Assembly: GCA_964236695.1 (NCBI GenBank)
Contig: CAXSFU010000027.1
Span: 1-42,894 of the forward strand
Reading direction: 5' to 3'
DNA from: CAXSEF01 sp964236695
Lineage (GTDB): Bacteria > Pseudomonadota > Alphaproteobacteria > Acetobacterales > Acetobacteraceae
Length of the DNA: 42,894 bases
The notes under the pieces are model-generated. The model was not told the origin of the DNA, searched no databases, and worked only from the letters and a program-made list of their open reading frames with translations. Position 1 is the first letter of the stretch. Each line of letters begins with the position of its first letter. Positions 8,127 to 16,972 of the stretch are shown here, one piece after another. The translations under genes and the position numbers were made by a program.

Positions 8127-11100
8127 TCAAACCTCGCGCAAAGTATAGTCGAAGTTCCGACGCGCCAGGTTGACGTTGTAGTGCGGGTCCGCCTTCATGT
8201 ACTTGTGCCACTTGGTCACGAAGCGGGCCTTCTCCGCCTCCGCCTGGGTCGAGCGCACCTGCGAGATGCTCTCGTAGTGGTACATCTCGCAGAACGGCGT
8301 GTAGACGATGCGATACCCCGCCTCCACGATCTTGAGGCACAGATCCGTGTCGTTGAAGTCCACGGCAAAGCTCTCGTCCAGCCCGCCCACCTGCGCCAGC
8401 ACGCTCTTGCGCGTGGCGATGCACGCCCCGGTCATCGCCGAGTAGTTGCGGATGATGTGGGTGAAAGCATTGTACCCGACGAACTCCCTCGGGTACGAGT
8501 GATAGATGTGCGCCGTCCCGTCGTTGACCCCGACCACGGTGCCGACATGCTGGATCGACCCGTCGGCGTGCAGCAGCCGCCCGCCGACCACGCCGATCTC
8601 CGGGTCCTGGCTCAGCTCCATCAGCGCGGTGAGCCAGTCCTCGTTGATCACCTCCATGTCGTCGTTGAGCATGACGAGGTGCTCGGTCCTCGCCTGGCGC
8701 ACGGAGAAGTTGCTCTTGTTGGCGTAGTTGAACGGCTTCATCGGCCCGTCGTACGGCACGACACGCACGCCGCGGCTGGTCATGTAAGACACCTGGTCGC
8801 GCCCGAGATTGGCGTTGTCGATCACCACGATCTCGTAGTTCGGATACGAGGTGCGATCCAGGATCGACTGCACCAAATTGTCGACCATGTGAAACTTGCC
8901 GCGACCGGGAAGGTCGATCGTGGTGTTGTTGGTCAGGATCAGGATCGACACCCGCGGCGTGCCGCGCACCGGCCTGCGGATGCGATACGTCCCCGGCAGC
9001 AGCCCCTCCTCGACCCACGCCCCCGCGCCGTACTTCTCCGTCGCATGCTCGCTCAGCGCCCGCAGCCCCGCCGTCAGCGCATACGGCTTGGCGTCCACGA
9101 TCATCGCCGACGACCCGGGGATCGCGCGCCAATGGTACAGCGGCTTGGCGATGTGGTGGATGTGCGGCGTCGCCCGCGACACCCGCAGCATCAGGTCGTA
9201 GTCCTGGGAGCCGGAGAACTCGTCGCGGAACCCGCCCAGCTCCAGGAACAGCTTCTTGCGCACCGTGAGGATGTGCAGCGTGTACATCACGCTCTCGAGG
9301 TGCTCCGGCGACCAGTCCGGCTTGTAGTAGTGGTCGATGTGCTTGCCGTTCTCGTCGATTTTGTCCTCGTCGCAGTACATCGCCTGGATGTCGCCATCCG
9401 CATTGAACGCCCGCGCCATCTCCAGCAGCGCGTCGGGCGCCAGCACGTCGTCGTTGTCCAGCATCAACAGGAACTCGCCGGTCGCCATCTCGGCGGCCGC
9501 GTTCGAGGCGCCCGCGATGCCCAGGTTCGTCTCCAGCCTGCGGATGCGGATGCGCGGATCGGTGCCGCGCAGCTCCTCCAGCACCGCGATCGTCGCCTCG
9601 CTGGTCGAACAGTCGTCGCAGATGCATAGCTCCCAGAACGGATAGGTCTGGTCGAACACCGACTGCAGGCACTCGCGCAGGTAGTGCGGCGGCACGTTGT
9701 ACACCGGCACCACCAGGCTCAGCACCGGCTTGACCCGCGTCAGCTCTGTCAGCGCCTCGCGCGAATACGCAGACAGCGGCTTGATCAGCGCCGGCGTGGT
9801 GATGGTGCGCGCCGCCCCCAGCCAGCCGGCGAACGGCGGCATCGCCGCATCCAGCCCGATCTCCAGCAGCCGCTCGCGCATCTGCTCGCCGATCCGCGCG
9901 ACGCTGAACTCCTCGCGCATCCGCACCTGCGCCCGCTCGCCGCGCGCGCGCGCATCCTCGCGGTTGTCGCGCACCGCCAGGAACTGCTCGACCAGCGAGT
10001 CCTCCAGCGGGTCCGCCCAGATGTAGCCCGGGAAATACGGCCCCGCCTGCTGCTCGATCTCGATCAGCCGGTAGTCGATCGGGAAGCCTACCGTCTCATC
10101 GAAGAACTCGAGGTTGCCCGAATACCCGGTGGCAATCACCGGCTTTCCCAGCGCCATGAACTCGGCGATGTTCAGCCCGAACCCTTCCGAGCGGTGCGCC
10201 GACACCAGGCAGTCGCACGCCGACTGCAGCATCTGCATCTGCGCTTCCGGCAGCCGGTCGGCGATCACCAGGACGTTGTCCACGCCGCGCAGCACCCGGT
10301 TCAGGTCGCGCGTGACGCCGGGGTCGATGTTGCTGGAATGGAACTTGATCACCAGGAACACGTCGTCGCTGCCGGCGAACGCCTGCCGGAACGCCTCGAT
10401 CACCATGCGCGGGTTCTTGCGCTCCGAGGTGCTGCCCACGTCGAAGGCGGTGAGGAACACCAGCCGGTCGTGCGGGATGCCGAACGCGTCGCGCGCCACC
10501 TGGGTCGGTGCCGGCGACACCTCGATCGGCAGCCGGATCTTGTGCACCGGCACCGGAGACATCGCCAGGATCGACTCGACCTCGAACTCGCTGTTGGTCC
10601 ACACCTCGTCGAGCGGCCCGAACGCGGAGAACCATTCCGGCCGGAACGCCGCCAGCTCCCACGCCCACACCGCGACGTTGTAGGCGTCGTCGAACCGCCC
10701 CACCGGATACAGGCTGGTCAGCCAGGCGATCTGGTCCGCGTTGGCCAGGATCAGGTTGATGCGGTACGTGGGCGTGCGCTCGTGGTCGCGGTGCAGGATG
10801 CGCGCGGCGCCGTGCGAGACGTCGAAGTTGTGCAGCTCGAACGGCATGCCGCTGGACTTCACCGCGCGCACCAGGCTGCGCGCCGCCGTCCCCAGCCCCG
10901 ACGTCGCCGCGAACGGCCCGTAGATGTTGAGCCCGAACGGCTTGCGCAGCAGCCCCGGAACGCTGGCGCTCCACTTGCAGTACGGCGCCACCCCCGGCCC
11001 GTGCCGGCCCTCCACACGCCCGTGGTGGCGCCAGTGGTCGCGCGCATCGTCCAGCCGCCCGCCGACCGCCTCGCGCACGTCGGGATACAGGTACATGTAG

Positions 11101-11702
11101 CCCTCGGAGTCGAAGTTCTCCGTCTCAGCCAGGAAGTCCTGTCCCTGCGGCGGCTTCGGATACGAGTAGAACGCATCCGCCGTGATCGTCGGCCGCGCGC
11201 CGCGGCGCTCCTCCTCCCGCCCGTACTGCAGCCAGTGCTCGTAGCCGGTGGCGAACGCGCCGGCCTTCACCGCATCCTGCACGTCGGGGTTGATCGCGAG
11301 GTAGACCTCCTCGTTGAACCGATCCTCGTCCGCCGTCTGCGTCGTGGCCACGGCAACCTCCACCTTCTGCGACTTCCGCCCGCGACGCACCGGCGGCGGC
11401 TCCGGCGGCGCTGCCTCCAGCGCCGGCCCCGGCTCCACCGCCCCGGGCAACTCCCCCGCGGGCTCCGCGACGGTCTCCTCGGCCGGCGACACCCGGCGCG
11501 GCGGCCCGATCAGGCACGCCGGCCGGCCGCGGTGCCCGGAGCCGATCTCGGCGCGGCCGAACCGCTCCCAGTGGTCGAACCCGCTGGCGACGATGCCCTG
11601 CTGCACCGCGTCCCGCACGTCGGGAAACGCGTCCAGATAGGCTCCCTCGGGAAAATTCCGCTCGTTCAGCTCGAAGGCGGAGTCGCTGGGTGCATCAGGC
11701 AT
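8127..11702 (-). CDS. Giant multidomain glycosyltransferase (GT4 plus two GT2 domains)
   Basis: The 1191-residue protein starts with three short repeats (about 22-51, 134-162 and 202-232) of the form YL..-NPDV-.-AV-...-HW-..-GR-.-E. An alanine/proline-rich linker separates the first two. A GT4 glycosyltransferase follows (about 255-615), with AATSGLGTAARSL and a HRSEGFGLNIAEFMALGKPV donor-site motif. Two GT2 domains come next: LSLVVPVYN with DNDD (about 660-860) and VSILILTNN with LNDDMEV (about 917-1175). No membrane segments are seen, so it should be cytoplasmic. It is the last gene of the CDP-sugar operon, 78 nt after the second SDR, and presumably builds a surface glycan, perhaps adding the operon's sugar. 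The binding site upstream of ATG 11702 is weak. Confidence 0.9.
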   Translation of the reverse strand: MPDAPSDSAFELNERNFPEGAYLDAFPDVRDAVQQGIVASGFDHWERFGRAEIGSGHRGRPACLIGPPRRVSPAEETVAEPAGELPGAVEPGPALEAAPPEPPPVRRGRKSQKVEVAVATTQTADEDRFNEEVYLAINPDVQDAVKAGAFATGYEHWLQYGREEERRGARPTITADAFYSYPKPPQGQDFLAETENFDSEGYMYLYPDVREAVGGRLDDARDHWRHHGRVEGRHGPGVAPYCKWSASVPGLLRKPFGLNIYGPFAATSGLGTAARSLVRAVKSSGMPFELHNFDVSHGAARILHRDHERTPTYRINLILANADQIAWLTSLYPVGRFDDAYNVAVWAWELAAFRPEWFSAFGPLDEVWTNSEFEVESILAMSPVPVHKIRLPIEVSPAPTQVARDAFGIPHDRLVFLTAFDVGSTSERKNPRMVIEAFRQAFAGSDDVFLVIKFHSSNIDPGVTRDLNRVLRGVDNVLVIADRLPEAQMQMLQSACDCLVSAHRSEGFGLNIAEFMALGKPVIATGYSGNLEFFDETVGFPIDYRLIEIEQQAGPYFPGYIWADPLEDSLVEQFLAVRDNREDARARGERAQVRMREEFSVARIGEQMRERLLEIGLDAAMPPFAGWLGAARTITTPALIKPLSAYSREALTELTRVKPVLSLVVPVYNVPPHYLRECLQSVFDQTYPFWELCICDDCSTSEATIAVLEELRGTDPRIRIRRLETNLGIAGASNAAAEMATGEFLLMLDNDDVLAPDALLEMARAFNADGDIQAMYCDEDKIDENGKHIDHYYKPDWSPEHLESVMYTLHILTVRKKLFLELGGFRDEFSGSQDYDLMLRVSRATPHIHHIAKPLYHWRAIPGSSAMIVDAKPYALTAGLRALSEHATEKYGAGAWVEEGLLPGTYRIRRPVRGTPRVSILILTNNTTIDLPGRGKFHMVDNLVQSILDRTSYPNYEIVVIDNANLGRDQVSYMTSRGVRVVPYDGPMKPFNYANKSNFSVRQARTEHLVMLNDDMEVINEDWLTALMELSQDPEIGVVGGRLLHADGSIQHVGTVVGVNDGTAHIYHSYPREFVGYNAFTHIIRNYSAMTGACIATRKSVLAQVGGLDESFAVDFNDTDLCLKIVEAGYRIVYTPFCEMYHYESISQVRSTQAEAEKARFVTKWHKYMKADPHYNVNLARRNFDYTLREV

Positions 11703-11780
11703 CGGGCTTTGTCTCTCGATCGGATCGACGGATTGCGCGGCGTCGCGCTCGGTCAGGTCAGGCCGGAGGCGGCGGCGCGC

Positions 11781-12725
11781 TCACCGGATTTCGTAGTATG
11801 CGGCGATCGCGTCCCACGCCCCCGCCTCGCTCCATTCCAGCGCCGAAAGCGGCCGCGCCAGGACGGCGGGCAGCGCCGGGTTGGCGTTGATGCGCACCAT
11901 CGGCTCGCCGAACTCCGCCTGCTCCGGCAGCGCGACCTCGCAGGCCAGGCCACTCCTCGCCCGCATCTCGCGCGCGAACCGCTCGGTGAACGCGCCCTGC
12001 TGCTCGACGTAGCCGCTCGGCCCGAGATGGCCGGGCGCGCCCCCCGCCGCCAGCCGCTCCGCCAGATCGACGTACGCCGCCGCCAGCAGGCCGACGTGGA
12101 TGTTGTCGCGCACGTAGCCGGGCGTCCTCACCTCCGCGACGCGCCCCTCCTTCCAGCAGCGCATCAGGTAGGCGCAGAACCGCGGCTCCTCCAGCGGCCC
12201 GAACGGGTTGGGGATCACGAACTTCGCCCCCGCGATCCCCAGCTCGTTGGCATGGTGCGCGATCACCTGCGCGCTCAGCCCCTTGCTCAGCCCGTAGGCG
12301 GAGAACGCGCGCAGCGGCAGCGTCCCCGCCCCCTCGTCCTGCTCGAACACGCTGCCGGTGTGCAGGACGCCACGCAGCCCGGCCGCCTGCATCGCGCCCA
12401 GCGTCGCGCGCAGGTTGCGGGTGTTGGCCGCAACCGCGCCGGCGATGTCGAAGTCCGGGCTGCGATAGTCGCCGACCTGCGCCGCGTGGTGGCACAGCAC
12501 GTCTGCCCCCGCGCCGGCCAGCGCCATGAACCGCTCGTCGCCGAACGCGCACTCCCAGACCACCTCGGAGCACGACTCAAGCATGCGCACCCGCTCGCCG
12601 CGCGCGCCCGCGTAGCCGTCCCGCGTCCCGCGCACCGGCGCCACCACCTCGTGCCCGCAGGCCGACAGCGCCCGGGCGAACCACGCCCCGGTGAACGAGC
12701 TCCCCCCGGTCAGCAGGACCCTCAA
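11781..12725 (-). CDS. Extended SDR, probable nucleotide-sugar 4-ketoreductase or epimerase
   Basis: The start is taken as TTG 12725, whose TTGA overlaps the stop of the upstream RmlC-like gene; this gives MRVLLTGGSSFTG directly at the Rossmann fold, whereas the next ATG (12821) lies deep inside the other gene. The product has 314 residues. Gly7, Gly8 and Gly13 form the NAD(P)-binding loop, Ser125 lies in HTGSVFE, and Tyr144 and Lys148 (YGLSK) complete the SDR triad. In this operon the fourth position and the short length suit a reductase that finishes a 6-deoxy sugar, as RmlD does, but substrate specificity cannot be read from sequence. NAD-dependent epimerase is the alternative. Confidence 0.85.
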   Translation of the reverse strand: MRVLLTGGSSFTGAWFARALSACGHEVVAPVRGTRDGYAGARGERVRMLESCSEVVWECAFGDERFMALAGAGADVLCHHAAQVGDYRSPDFDIAGAVAANTRNLRATLGAMQAAGLRGVLHTGSVFEQDEGAGTLPLRAFSAYGLSKGLSAQVIAHHANELGIAGAKFVIPNPFGPLEEPRFCAYLMRCWKEGRVAEVRTPGYVRDNIHVGLLAAAYVDLAERLAAGGAPGHLGPSGYVEQQGAFTERFAREMRARSGLACEVALPEQAEFGEPMVRINANPALPAVLARPLSALEWSEAGAWDAIAAYYEIR

Positions 12726-13288
12726 GCGAGGCCCCGCAGCCGCTCGACGCCGTGGAACTCCGGGTCGAAGTCCGGCCACGCCGCGTCCTTGGCCGAGATC
12801 TCCTCGGGCGCCATCGGCCACTGCACGTCGAACCTCGGGTCGTTCCAGCGCACGCCGCGCTCCGCCTCGAAGTCGTAGAAGTCGCTGACCAGATACAGCG
12901 CCTCGGTGTCCTGCCTCAGCGTCAGCAGCCCGTGGGCAAAGCCGCGCGGCACGTACATCATCAGCCGGTTGTCGTCGTTCAGCTCCGCGCCGAACGAGCG
13001 CCCGAACGTCGGGCTGTCCGGCCGCAGGTCCACGATCGCGTCGAACAGCGACCCCTTCACGCAGCGCACCACCTTCACCTCCGCCGACGGCGCAAGCTGG
13101 TAGTGCATGCCGCGCAGCGTGCCCGCCTTGGCGGACAGCGAGTTGTTGACCTGCCTGAAGCGCGTCTCTAGCCCCTGCTCGCCGAACTCCTTCTCGCAGA
13201 AGAACCGCGCGAAGAACCCGCGCTCGTCCCCCTTGCGCTCCAGCTCGATCGTGTAGGCGCCGTGCAGCGGCGTCGGATGGAACCTCAC
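12722..13288 (-). CDS. dTDP-4-dehydrorhamnose 3,5-epimerase family protein (RmlC-like)
   Basis: The start is GTG 13288 (MRFHPTPLHGAYTIEL), which overlaps the stop of the upstream SDR by 4 nt; the 188-residue product has the normal size for RmlC cupin enzymes. The motifs ERGFFARFF (22-30), NNSLSAKAGTLRGMHYQ with the catalytic His62, and MMYVPRGFAHG (about 109-119) are typical. The family epimerises carbons 3 and 5 of nucleotide 4-keto-6-deoxy sugars. Its neighbours point to a CDP-linked rather than dTDP-linked substrate. The stop also overlaps the next gene's TTG start, so translation of the three middle genes is probably coupled. Confidence 0.88.
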   Translation of the reverse strand: MRFHPTPLHGAYTIELERKGDERGFFARFFCEKEFGEQGLETRFRQVNNSLSAKAGTLRGMHYQLAPSAEVKVVRCVKGSLFDAIVDLRPDSPTFGRSFGAELNDDNRLMMYVPRGFAHGLLTLRQDTEALYLVSDFYDFEAERGVRWNDPRFDVQWPMAPEEISAKDAAWPDFDPEFHGVERLRGLA

Positions 13289-14337
13289 GCCGCCCTCCCC
13301 CAGCGCAGGTCGTTGCCGATCGCCCCGTCCGCCATCAGTCCGTCCAGCACCTTGAGCCGGATGAACGCTCCCTGGCGGAACTCCCTGTCGGCGAACTTCA
13401 TGCCGCCCAGCAGCCCGCGCAGCCGCTCCACGGAGGCCGCCAGCTCCGTCGCCGGCTGGTGCTCCGGCGCCAGCTCCTTGAACAGGGAGAAGTCCACCTG
13501 GTACGACCGCTTGTCCGGCGGCGCGTCGGTGTTGATCGACACCGTGGCGCCCTCGACCCCGTCCGCCACCGCCTGCGCCAGGTCGCGCACCCGGTAGTTC
13601 CAGCGGTCCGACCCGGCGTTGACCGAGAGATACGCGCCGCCACGGTCCGCCTCGCGGGTGATCGCCCACTCGATCGCGCGCGCCATGTCCGCGACGTCGA
13701 TCAGCGGCCGCCACGGCGAGCCGTCGCTCAGCACGGTGATCTTGCCGTCCGCCATCGCTCCCGCCACGAAGTCGTTCAGCACCAGGTCGAGACGCAGGCG
13801 GGGACTCGCCCCGCACGCGGTGGCGAAGCGCAGGCACGTCACCGTCATGCCGCCGTTGTTGGCCGAGCGCAGCCCCTCCTCCGTGGCGATCTTGCTGCGC
13901 GCATACGCCGTCAGCGGGTTGACCGCATCCCGCTCGGACCGCGCCCCGCCCTCGGCGAACCCGTACACGCTGCACGACGAGGCGAACGCGAAATGCTTCA
14001 CCCCAGCGTCGCGCGCCAGCATCGCGCAGCGCACGGACGCGCGATGGTTGATGTCGTCCGTCACCGCCTCGAAGCGGTTGCCCATCGGGTCGTTCGACAC
14101 CGCCGCCAGATGCACCACGGCATCCATGCCCTCGAACAGCTCCGGCCCCATGTCGCGCACGTCGCCGAAGATCTGCCGGTTCAGCAGACGCTCCGGGAAC
14201 TGCACCGCATGCGTCAGCGACTGGGCGAAGAACGCCGCGTCGTAGCCGATCAGCTCGGCGTCCGGAAACCGCCCGCGCAGGTGGCGCACCAGCACCGGCC
14301 CGACATAGCCCATGTTTCCCGTGATCAGAACACGCAT
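13285..14337 (-). CDS. Extended SDR, probable nucleotide-sugar dehydratase or epimerase
   Basis: The 350-residue protein begins MRVLITGNMGYVGP, with Gly7, Gly10 and Gly13 in the NAD-binding loop; an upstream GTG (14352) is possible. HLAAVSNDP, FASSCSVYGF (Ser120 to Ser123) and Tyr145-x3-Lys149 in YARSK are the standard extended SDR signatures. It lies between rfbF and the RmlC-like gene, the place where a CDP-glucose 4,6-dehydratase would be expected, yet it does not look like classical RfbG, whose opening reads VTGHTGFKG. It may be a distinct dehydratase or a 4-epimerase. The gap from rfbF is 63 nt and the 3' end overlaps the next start. Confidence 0.85.
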   Translation of the reverse strand: MRVLITGNMGYVGPVLVRHLRGRFPDAELIGYDAAFFAQSLTHAVQFPERLLNRQIFGDVRDMGPELFEGMDAVVHLAAVSNDPMGNRFEAVTDDINHRASVRCAMLARDAGVKHFAFASSCSVYGFAEGGARSERDAVNPLTAYARSKIATEEGLRSANNGGMTVTCLRFATACGASPRLRLDLVLNDFVAGAMADGKITVLSDGSPWRPLIDVADMARAIEWAITREADRGGAYLSVNAGSDRWNYRVRDLAQAVADGVEGATVSINTDAPPDKRSYQVDFSLFKELAPEHQPATELAASVERLRGLLGGMKFADREFRQGAFIRLKVLDGLMADGAIGNDLRWGRAA

Positions 14338-14400
14338 CAGCAAGGCCCCCACTTCTTCATCGTCGAGTTCGCCACCGTCATACCAGCCCCGCGCAGCCGG

Positions 14401-15171
14401 TTACCACGTCTTCCAGGGCGCCTTGTTCGCCGCCCACAGCTCCTCGAGGTGCCGCTTGTCGCGCAGCGTGTCCATCGGCTGCCAGAACCCGGGATGGTGG
14501 TGGATGCCGAGCTGCCCTTCCTTGGCCAGGCGCTCCATCGGCTCGCGCTCCCACACCGTGGTGTCGCCCTCGATGTACTCGCCGACCCTGGGCGACAGCA
14601 CGAAGTAGCCGCCGTTGATCCAGCCGCCGTCGCCCTCGGGCTTCTCCTGGAAGCCGTACACCTTGCTGTCCGCGATCTGCAGCGCGCCGAACCGCCCGGG
14701 CGGCTGCACCCCGGTCACCGTGGCCTTCAGCCCGGAGTTGAGATGCTCGCGGATGGTGCGGGAGATGTCGACGTTGCCCACGCCGTCGCCGTAGGTGCAG
14801 CAGAACGCCTCGTCGCCTTCCACGAACGGCAGGATGCGCTTGATGCGCCCGCCGATCATCGTGTCCTCGCCGGTGTCGACCAGCGTCACCGTCCACGGCT
14901 CCGCGCTCGCCTGGTGCACCTTCATCGAATTCTGCTTCATGTCGAACGTCACGTCGGACATGTGCAGGAAGTAGTTCGAGAAGTATTCCTTGATCTGGAA
15001 GCCCTTGTGGCCGAGGCAGATCACGAAGTCGGTGATGCCGTGGCTCGTGTACGACTTCATGATGTGCCACAGGATCGGCCTGCCGCCGACCTCGACCAGC
15101 GGCTTCGGCCGGATCTCGGTCTCCTCCGACAGCCTGGTTCCCTTGCCGCCGGCCAGAATCACTGCTTTCAA
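14401..15171 (-). CDS. rfbF: Glucose-1-phosphate cytidylyltransferase
   Basis: The enzyme makes CDP-glucose from CTP and glucose 1-phosphate, the entry to CDP-activated deoxy sugars. The start is TTG 15171 (MKAVILAGGKGTRL), preceded by AAGGA; this gives 256 residues, matching the 257 of known RfbF proteins, while a longer reading adds an unrelated leader. Nucleotidyltransferase motifs LAGGKGTRLSEE (6-17), RPKPLVEVGG and WHIMKSY are followed by family-specific stretches CTYGDGVGNVDI and FWQPMDTLRDK. It is the first gene of the five-gene minus-strand operon and its upstream region faces the divergent repeat-protein gene. Confidence 0.95.
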   Translation of the reverse strand: MKAVILAGGKGTRLSEETEIRPKPLVEVGGRPILWHIMKSYTSHGITDFVICLGHKGFQIKEYFSNYFLHMSDVTFDMKQNSMKVHQASAEPWTVTLVDTGEDTMIGGRIKRILPFVEGDEAFCCTYGDGVGNVDISRTIREHLNSGLKATVTGVQPPGRFGALQIADSKVYGFQEKPEGDGGWINGGYFVLSPRVGEYIEGDTTVWEREPMERLAKEGQLGIHHHPGFWQPMDTLRDKRHLEELWAANKAPWKTW

Positions 15172-15576
15172 GACTGCATTTCCTTCACGCCACACGACCC
15201 CGGAACACACGCCAGCCTTCGGGACAGGCCGCGATCCCCGCCTGCCCCAGAGAACCACAAGAACCTGAACGATGCCTTATCGCCGCACCCGGCACGCAGG
15301 TTCTCCCGCCGCGCCACCGTGCGCCTCGACGGCCGCGCCGCAGCCCCCGCGCCGCTCGCCCGATCCGGCCGACAACCCCATGCCGCATCGGTTGTATGCT
15401 GCACTGCGGCAAATCTCCTAGCAGCGGATCGGGCCGATCGCAACCGCAACGGGCAGGCCCGCCCAGCGGACCGCGCACGCAAGGTTGCGTCGGGGCGCGC
15501 AGGAAAATGCCAATACACCGGTATGTGCCCGCCTGTCTCGGAATCTCGCCTTTGACACGCATCCCGACCGCCCGAC
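15172..15576. other. Divergent intergenic region upstream of rfbF
   Basis: This 405-nt gap separates the divergent rfbF operon and the repeat-protein gene, so promoters for both must lie here. It is slightly less GC-rich than the flanks. TTGTATGCTGCACTGCGGCA near 15392 is a candidate control site because it carries spaced GCTGCA/TGCGGCA halves. No reliable -35/-10 pair, RNA gene or hairpin repeat was recognised. Confidence 0.4.
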
Positions 15577-16806
15577 ATGGTCTCCGCCATGCCCGCGCCC
15601 TCCCCGGCCGCCCCCCCGCGCCCCGCCGCCCAGCCGGAGCTGCCGGCCCCCGGCAGCGACGCGCACCGCGCGATCCTGCGCGACAGCGGCCTGTTCATGG
15701 CCGGCCACTACCTGCACACCTACCCCGTCCTCGCCGCCGCGCACACCGACGCCCTGCGACACTACTGTGACGAAGGCTGGCGCGAGCACCGCCAGCCCAA
15801 CCCGTACTTCGACCCCGCCTTCTACCGCGCCCGCGCCATGGCCGCGCCCGACGCGCCCGACACCGACCCGCTGCTGCACTACGCCCTGCTCGGCAGCCCC
15901 GCCGGCGCCCGCCCCAACGCCTGCCTCGACCCCGCCTGGTACCGCGCCACCCACGGCAGCCACCCGCTCGACCCGCTGGTGCGCTTCGCCGCCCGCGACG
16001 AGGCCCTCGACCTGCGCCCCTGCGCCTGGTTCGACACCGCCTGGTATCGCGCCCGCCATGCCCTGCCCCGCACCGCCAGCCCGCTGCTGCACTACCTCGC
16101 CCGGCGCCACACCGCCCGCGTCAGCCCGCTGCCCGAGTTCGACGTCGAGCACTACTGCCGCATGCGCCGCGACGTCGCCGCCCACGGCGCCGACCCGTTC
16201 GAGCACTTCCTGGAGCACGGCTGGCGCGAAGGGGAGAACCCGTCGCGCGGCTTCGAGACCGCCTTCTACGCCCGCCGCTATCTCGCCGGCGAGCCCGACA
16301 CCAACCCGCTGCTGCACTTCCTCGCACGCCGCGACGAGGGCACGCCCGCCCCGCCCACCCTGCGCGCCGCCCTGCGCGAGGATCTGGCCCGCGCCCACGC
16401 CGCCGGCCTGCGCCACCTGGAATTCCCGCTGGTCTGGCACGACGGCATCCCGCTCGGCCTGGAGCCCCTGCGCGTCTTCCTGTCCGAGCCCGACCTGGCG
16501 TTCGGCTTCCGCCTGGTCTGGGGCAACGAGCACCTCGCCGCCCGCCCCGACACCCCGCCCGCCACCCGCGAGCTGCTGCGCGACCACCACGGCGAGGACG
16601 CCGACGACGCCGACATCTGCGCCCTGCTCGCCGCCTGCTTCGCCGATCCTCGCTACCGCCGCCACGACGGCCGCCCCGTGCTGGCGGTCCACGCCCCAGG
16701 CCCGCCGCACACGCTAGACGCCACCCTGGCCCGCGTCTGCCAGCGCTGGCGGCACCACCTGCCGGACACCGTGATCTACCTGACCCGCCGCTGGCTGCCG
16801 CACTAG
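15577..16806 (+). CDS. Repeat protein with a reduced WbsX-like (GH99-like) C-terminus
   Basis: Residues about 40-265 hold five or six imperfect repeats of the pattern F-D-x-A-[FW]-Y-...-P-L-L-H-Y-...-G-W-R-E. These are the short repeats often fused to polysaccharide transferases, and related ones open the giant transferase at 8127-11702. The end (about 270-409) looks like a shortened WbsX-type domain: a GLRHLEFPLVWHDGIPLGLE stretch, then FGFRLVWGNEHL (about 308-319) where full members have FCLCWANENW, then DPRYRRHDGRPVLAV. The N-terminal half of the normal catalytic domain is missing. The protein may be a binding or scaffold partner rather than an enzyme. An alternative start is ATG 15589; neither has a clear binding site. 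Confidence 0.7.
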   Translation: MVSAMPAPSPAAPPRPAAQPELPAPGSDAHRAILRDSGLFMAGHYLHTYPVLAAAHTDALRHYCDEGWREHRQPNPYFDPAFYRARAMAAPDAPDTDPLLHYALLGSPAGARPNACLDPAWYRATHGSHPLDPLVRFAARDEALDLRPCAWFDTAWYRARHALPRTASPLLHYLARRHTARVSPLPEFDVEHYCRMRRDVAAHGADPFEHFLEHGWREGENPSRGFETAFYARRYLAGEPDTNPLLHFLARRDEGTPAPPTLRAALREDLARAHAAGLRHLEFPLVWHDGIPLGLEPLRVFLSEPDLAFGFRLVWGNEHLAARPDTPPATRELLRDHHGEDADDADICALLAACFADPRYRRHDGRPVLAVHAPGPPHTLDATLARVCQRWRHHLPDTVIYLTRRWLPH

Positions 16807-16816
16807 GCGGCGCCCC

Positions 16817-16893
16817 TGGTCGGAGCGGCGGGATTCGAACCCACGACCCCCAGTCCCCCAGACTGATGCGCTACCAGACTGCGCTACGCTCCG
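16817..16893 (-). tRNA. tRNA-Pro (GGG anticodon)
   Basis: The 77-nt gene reads CGGAGCGTAGCGCAGTCTGG at its 5' end and closes with CGCTCCG-A-CCA, so CCA is encoded. The anticodon loop CTGGGGG gives GGG for proline codon CCC, which is heavily used here. The anticodon stem TCAGA/ACTGG has an A-A mismatch next to the loop. It sits 10 nt beyond the stop of the convergent plus-strand gene. In many Alphaproteobacteria tRNA-Pro follows merR as here. Confidence 0.95.
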
Positions 16894-16972
16894 ACCGACA
16901 GGCGAGCCCCGGTGTAGCAGCAAGCGCCGCCCCCCGCAACGCGGCCCGGCCGAGGGGAGAGGTTCCAGGAAG

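Noticed and set aside
14352..15258. Longer starts for rfbF and the first SDR
   Set aside because: The added leaders are unrelated to the families, while TTG 15171 and ATG 14337 place the nucleotide-binding motif at the N-terminus as usual.
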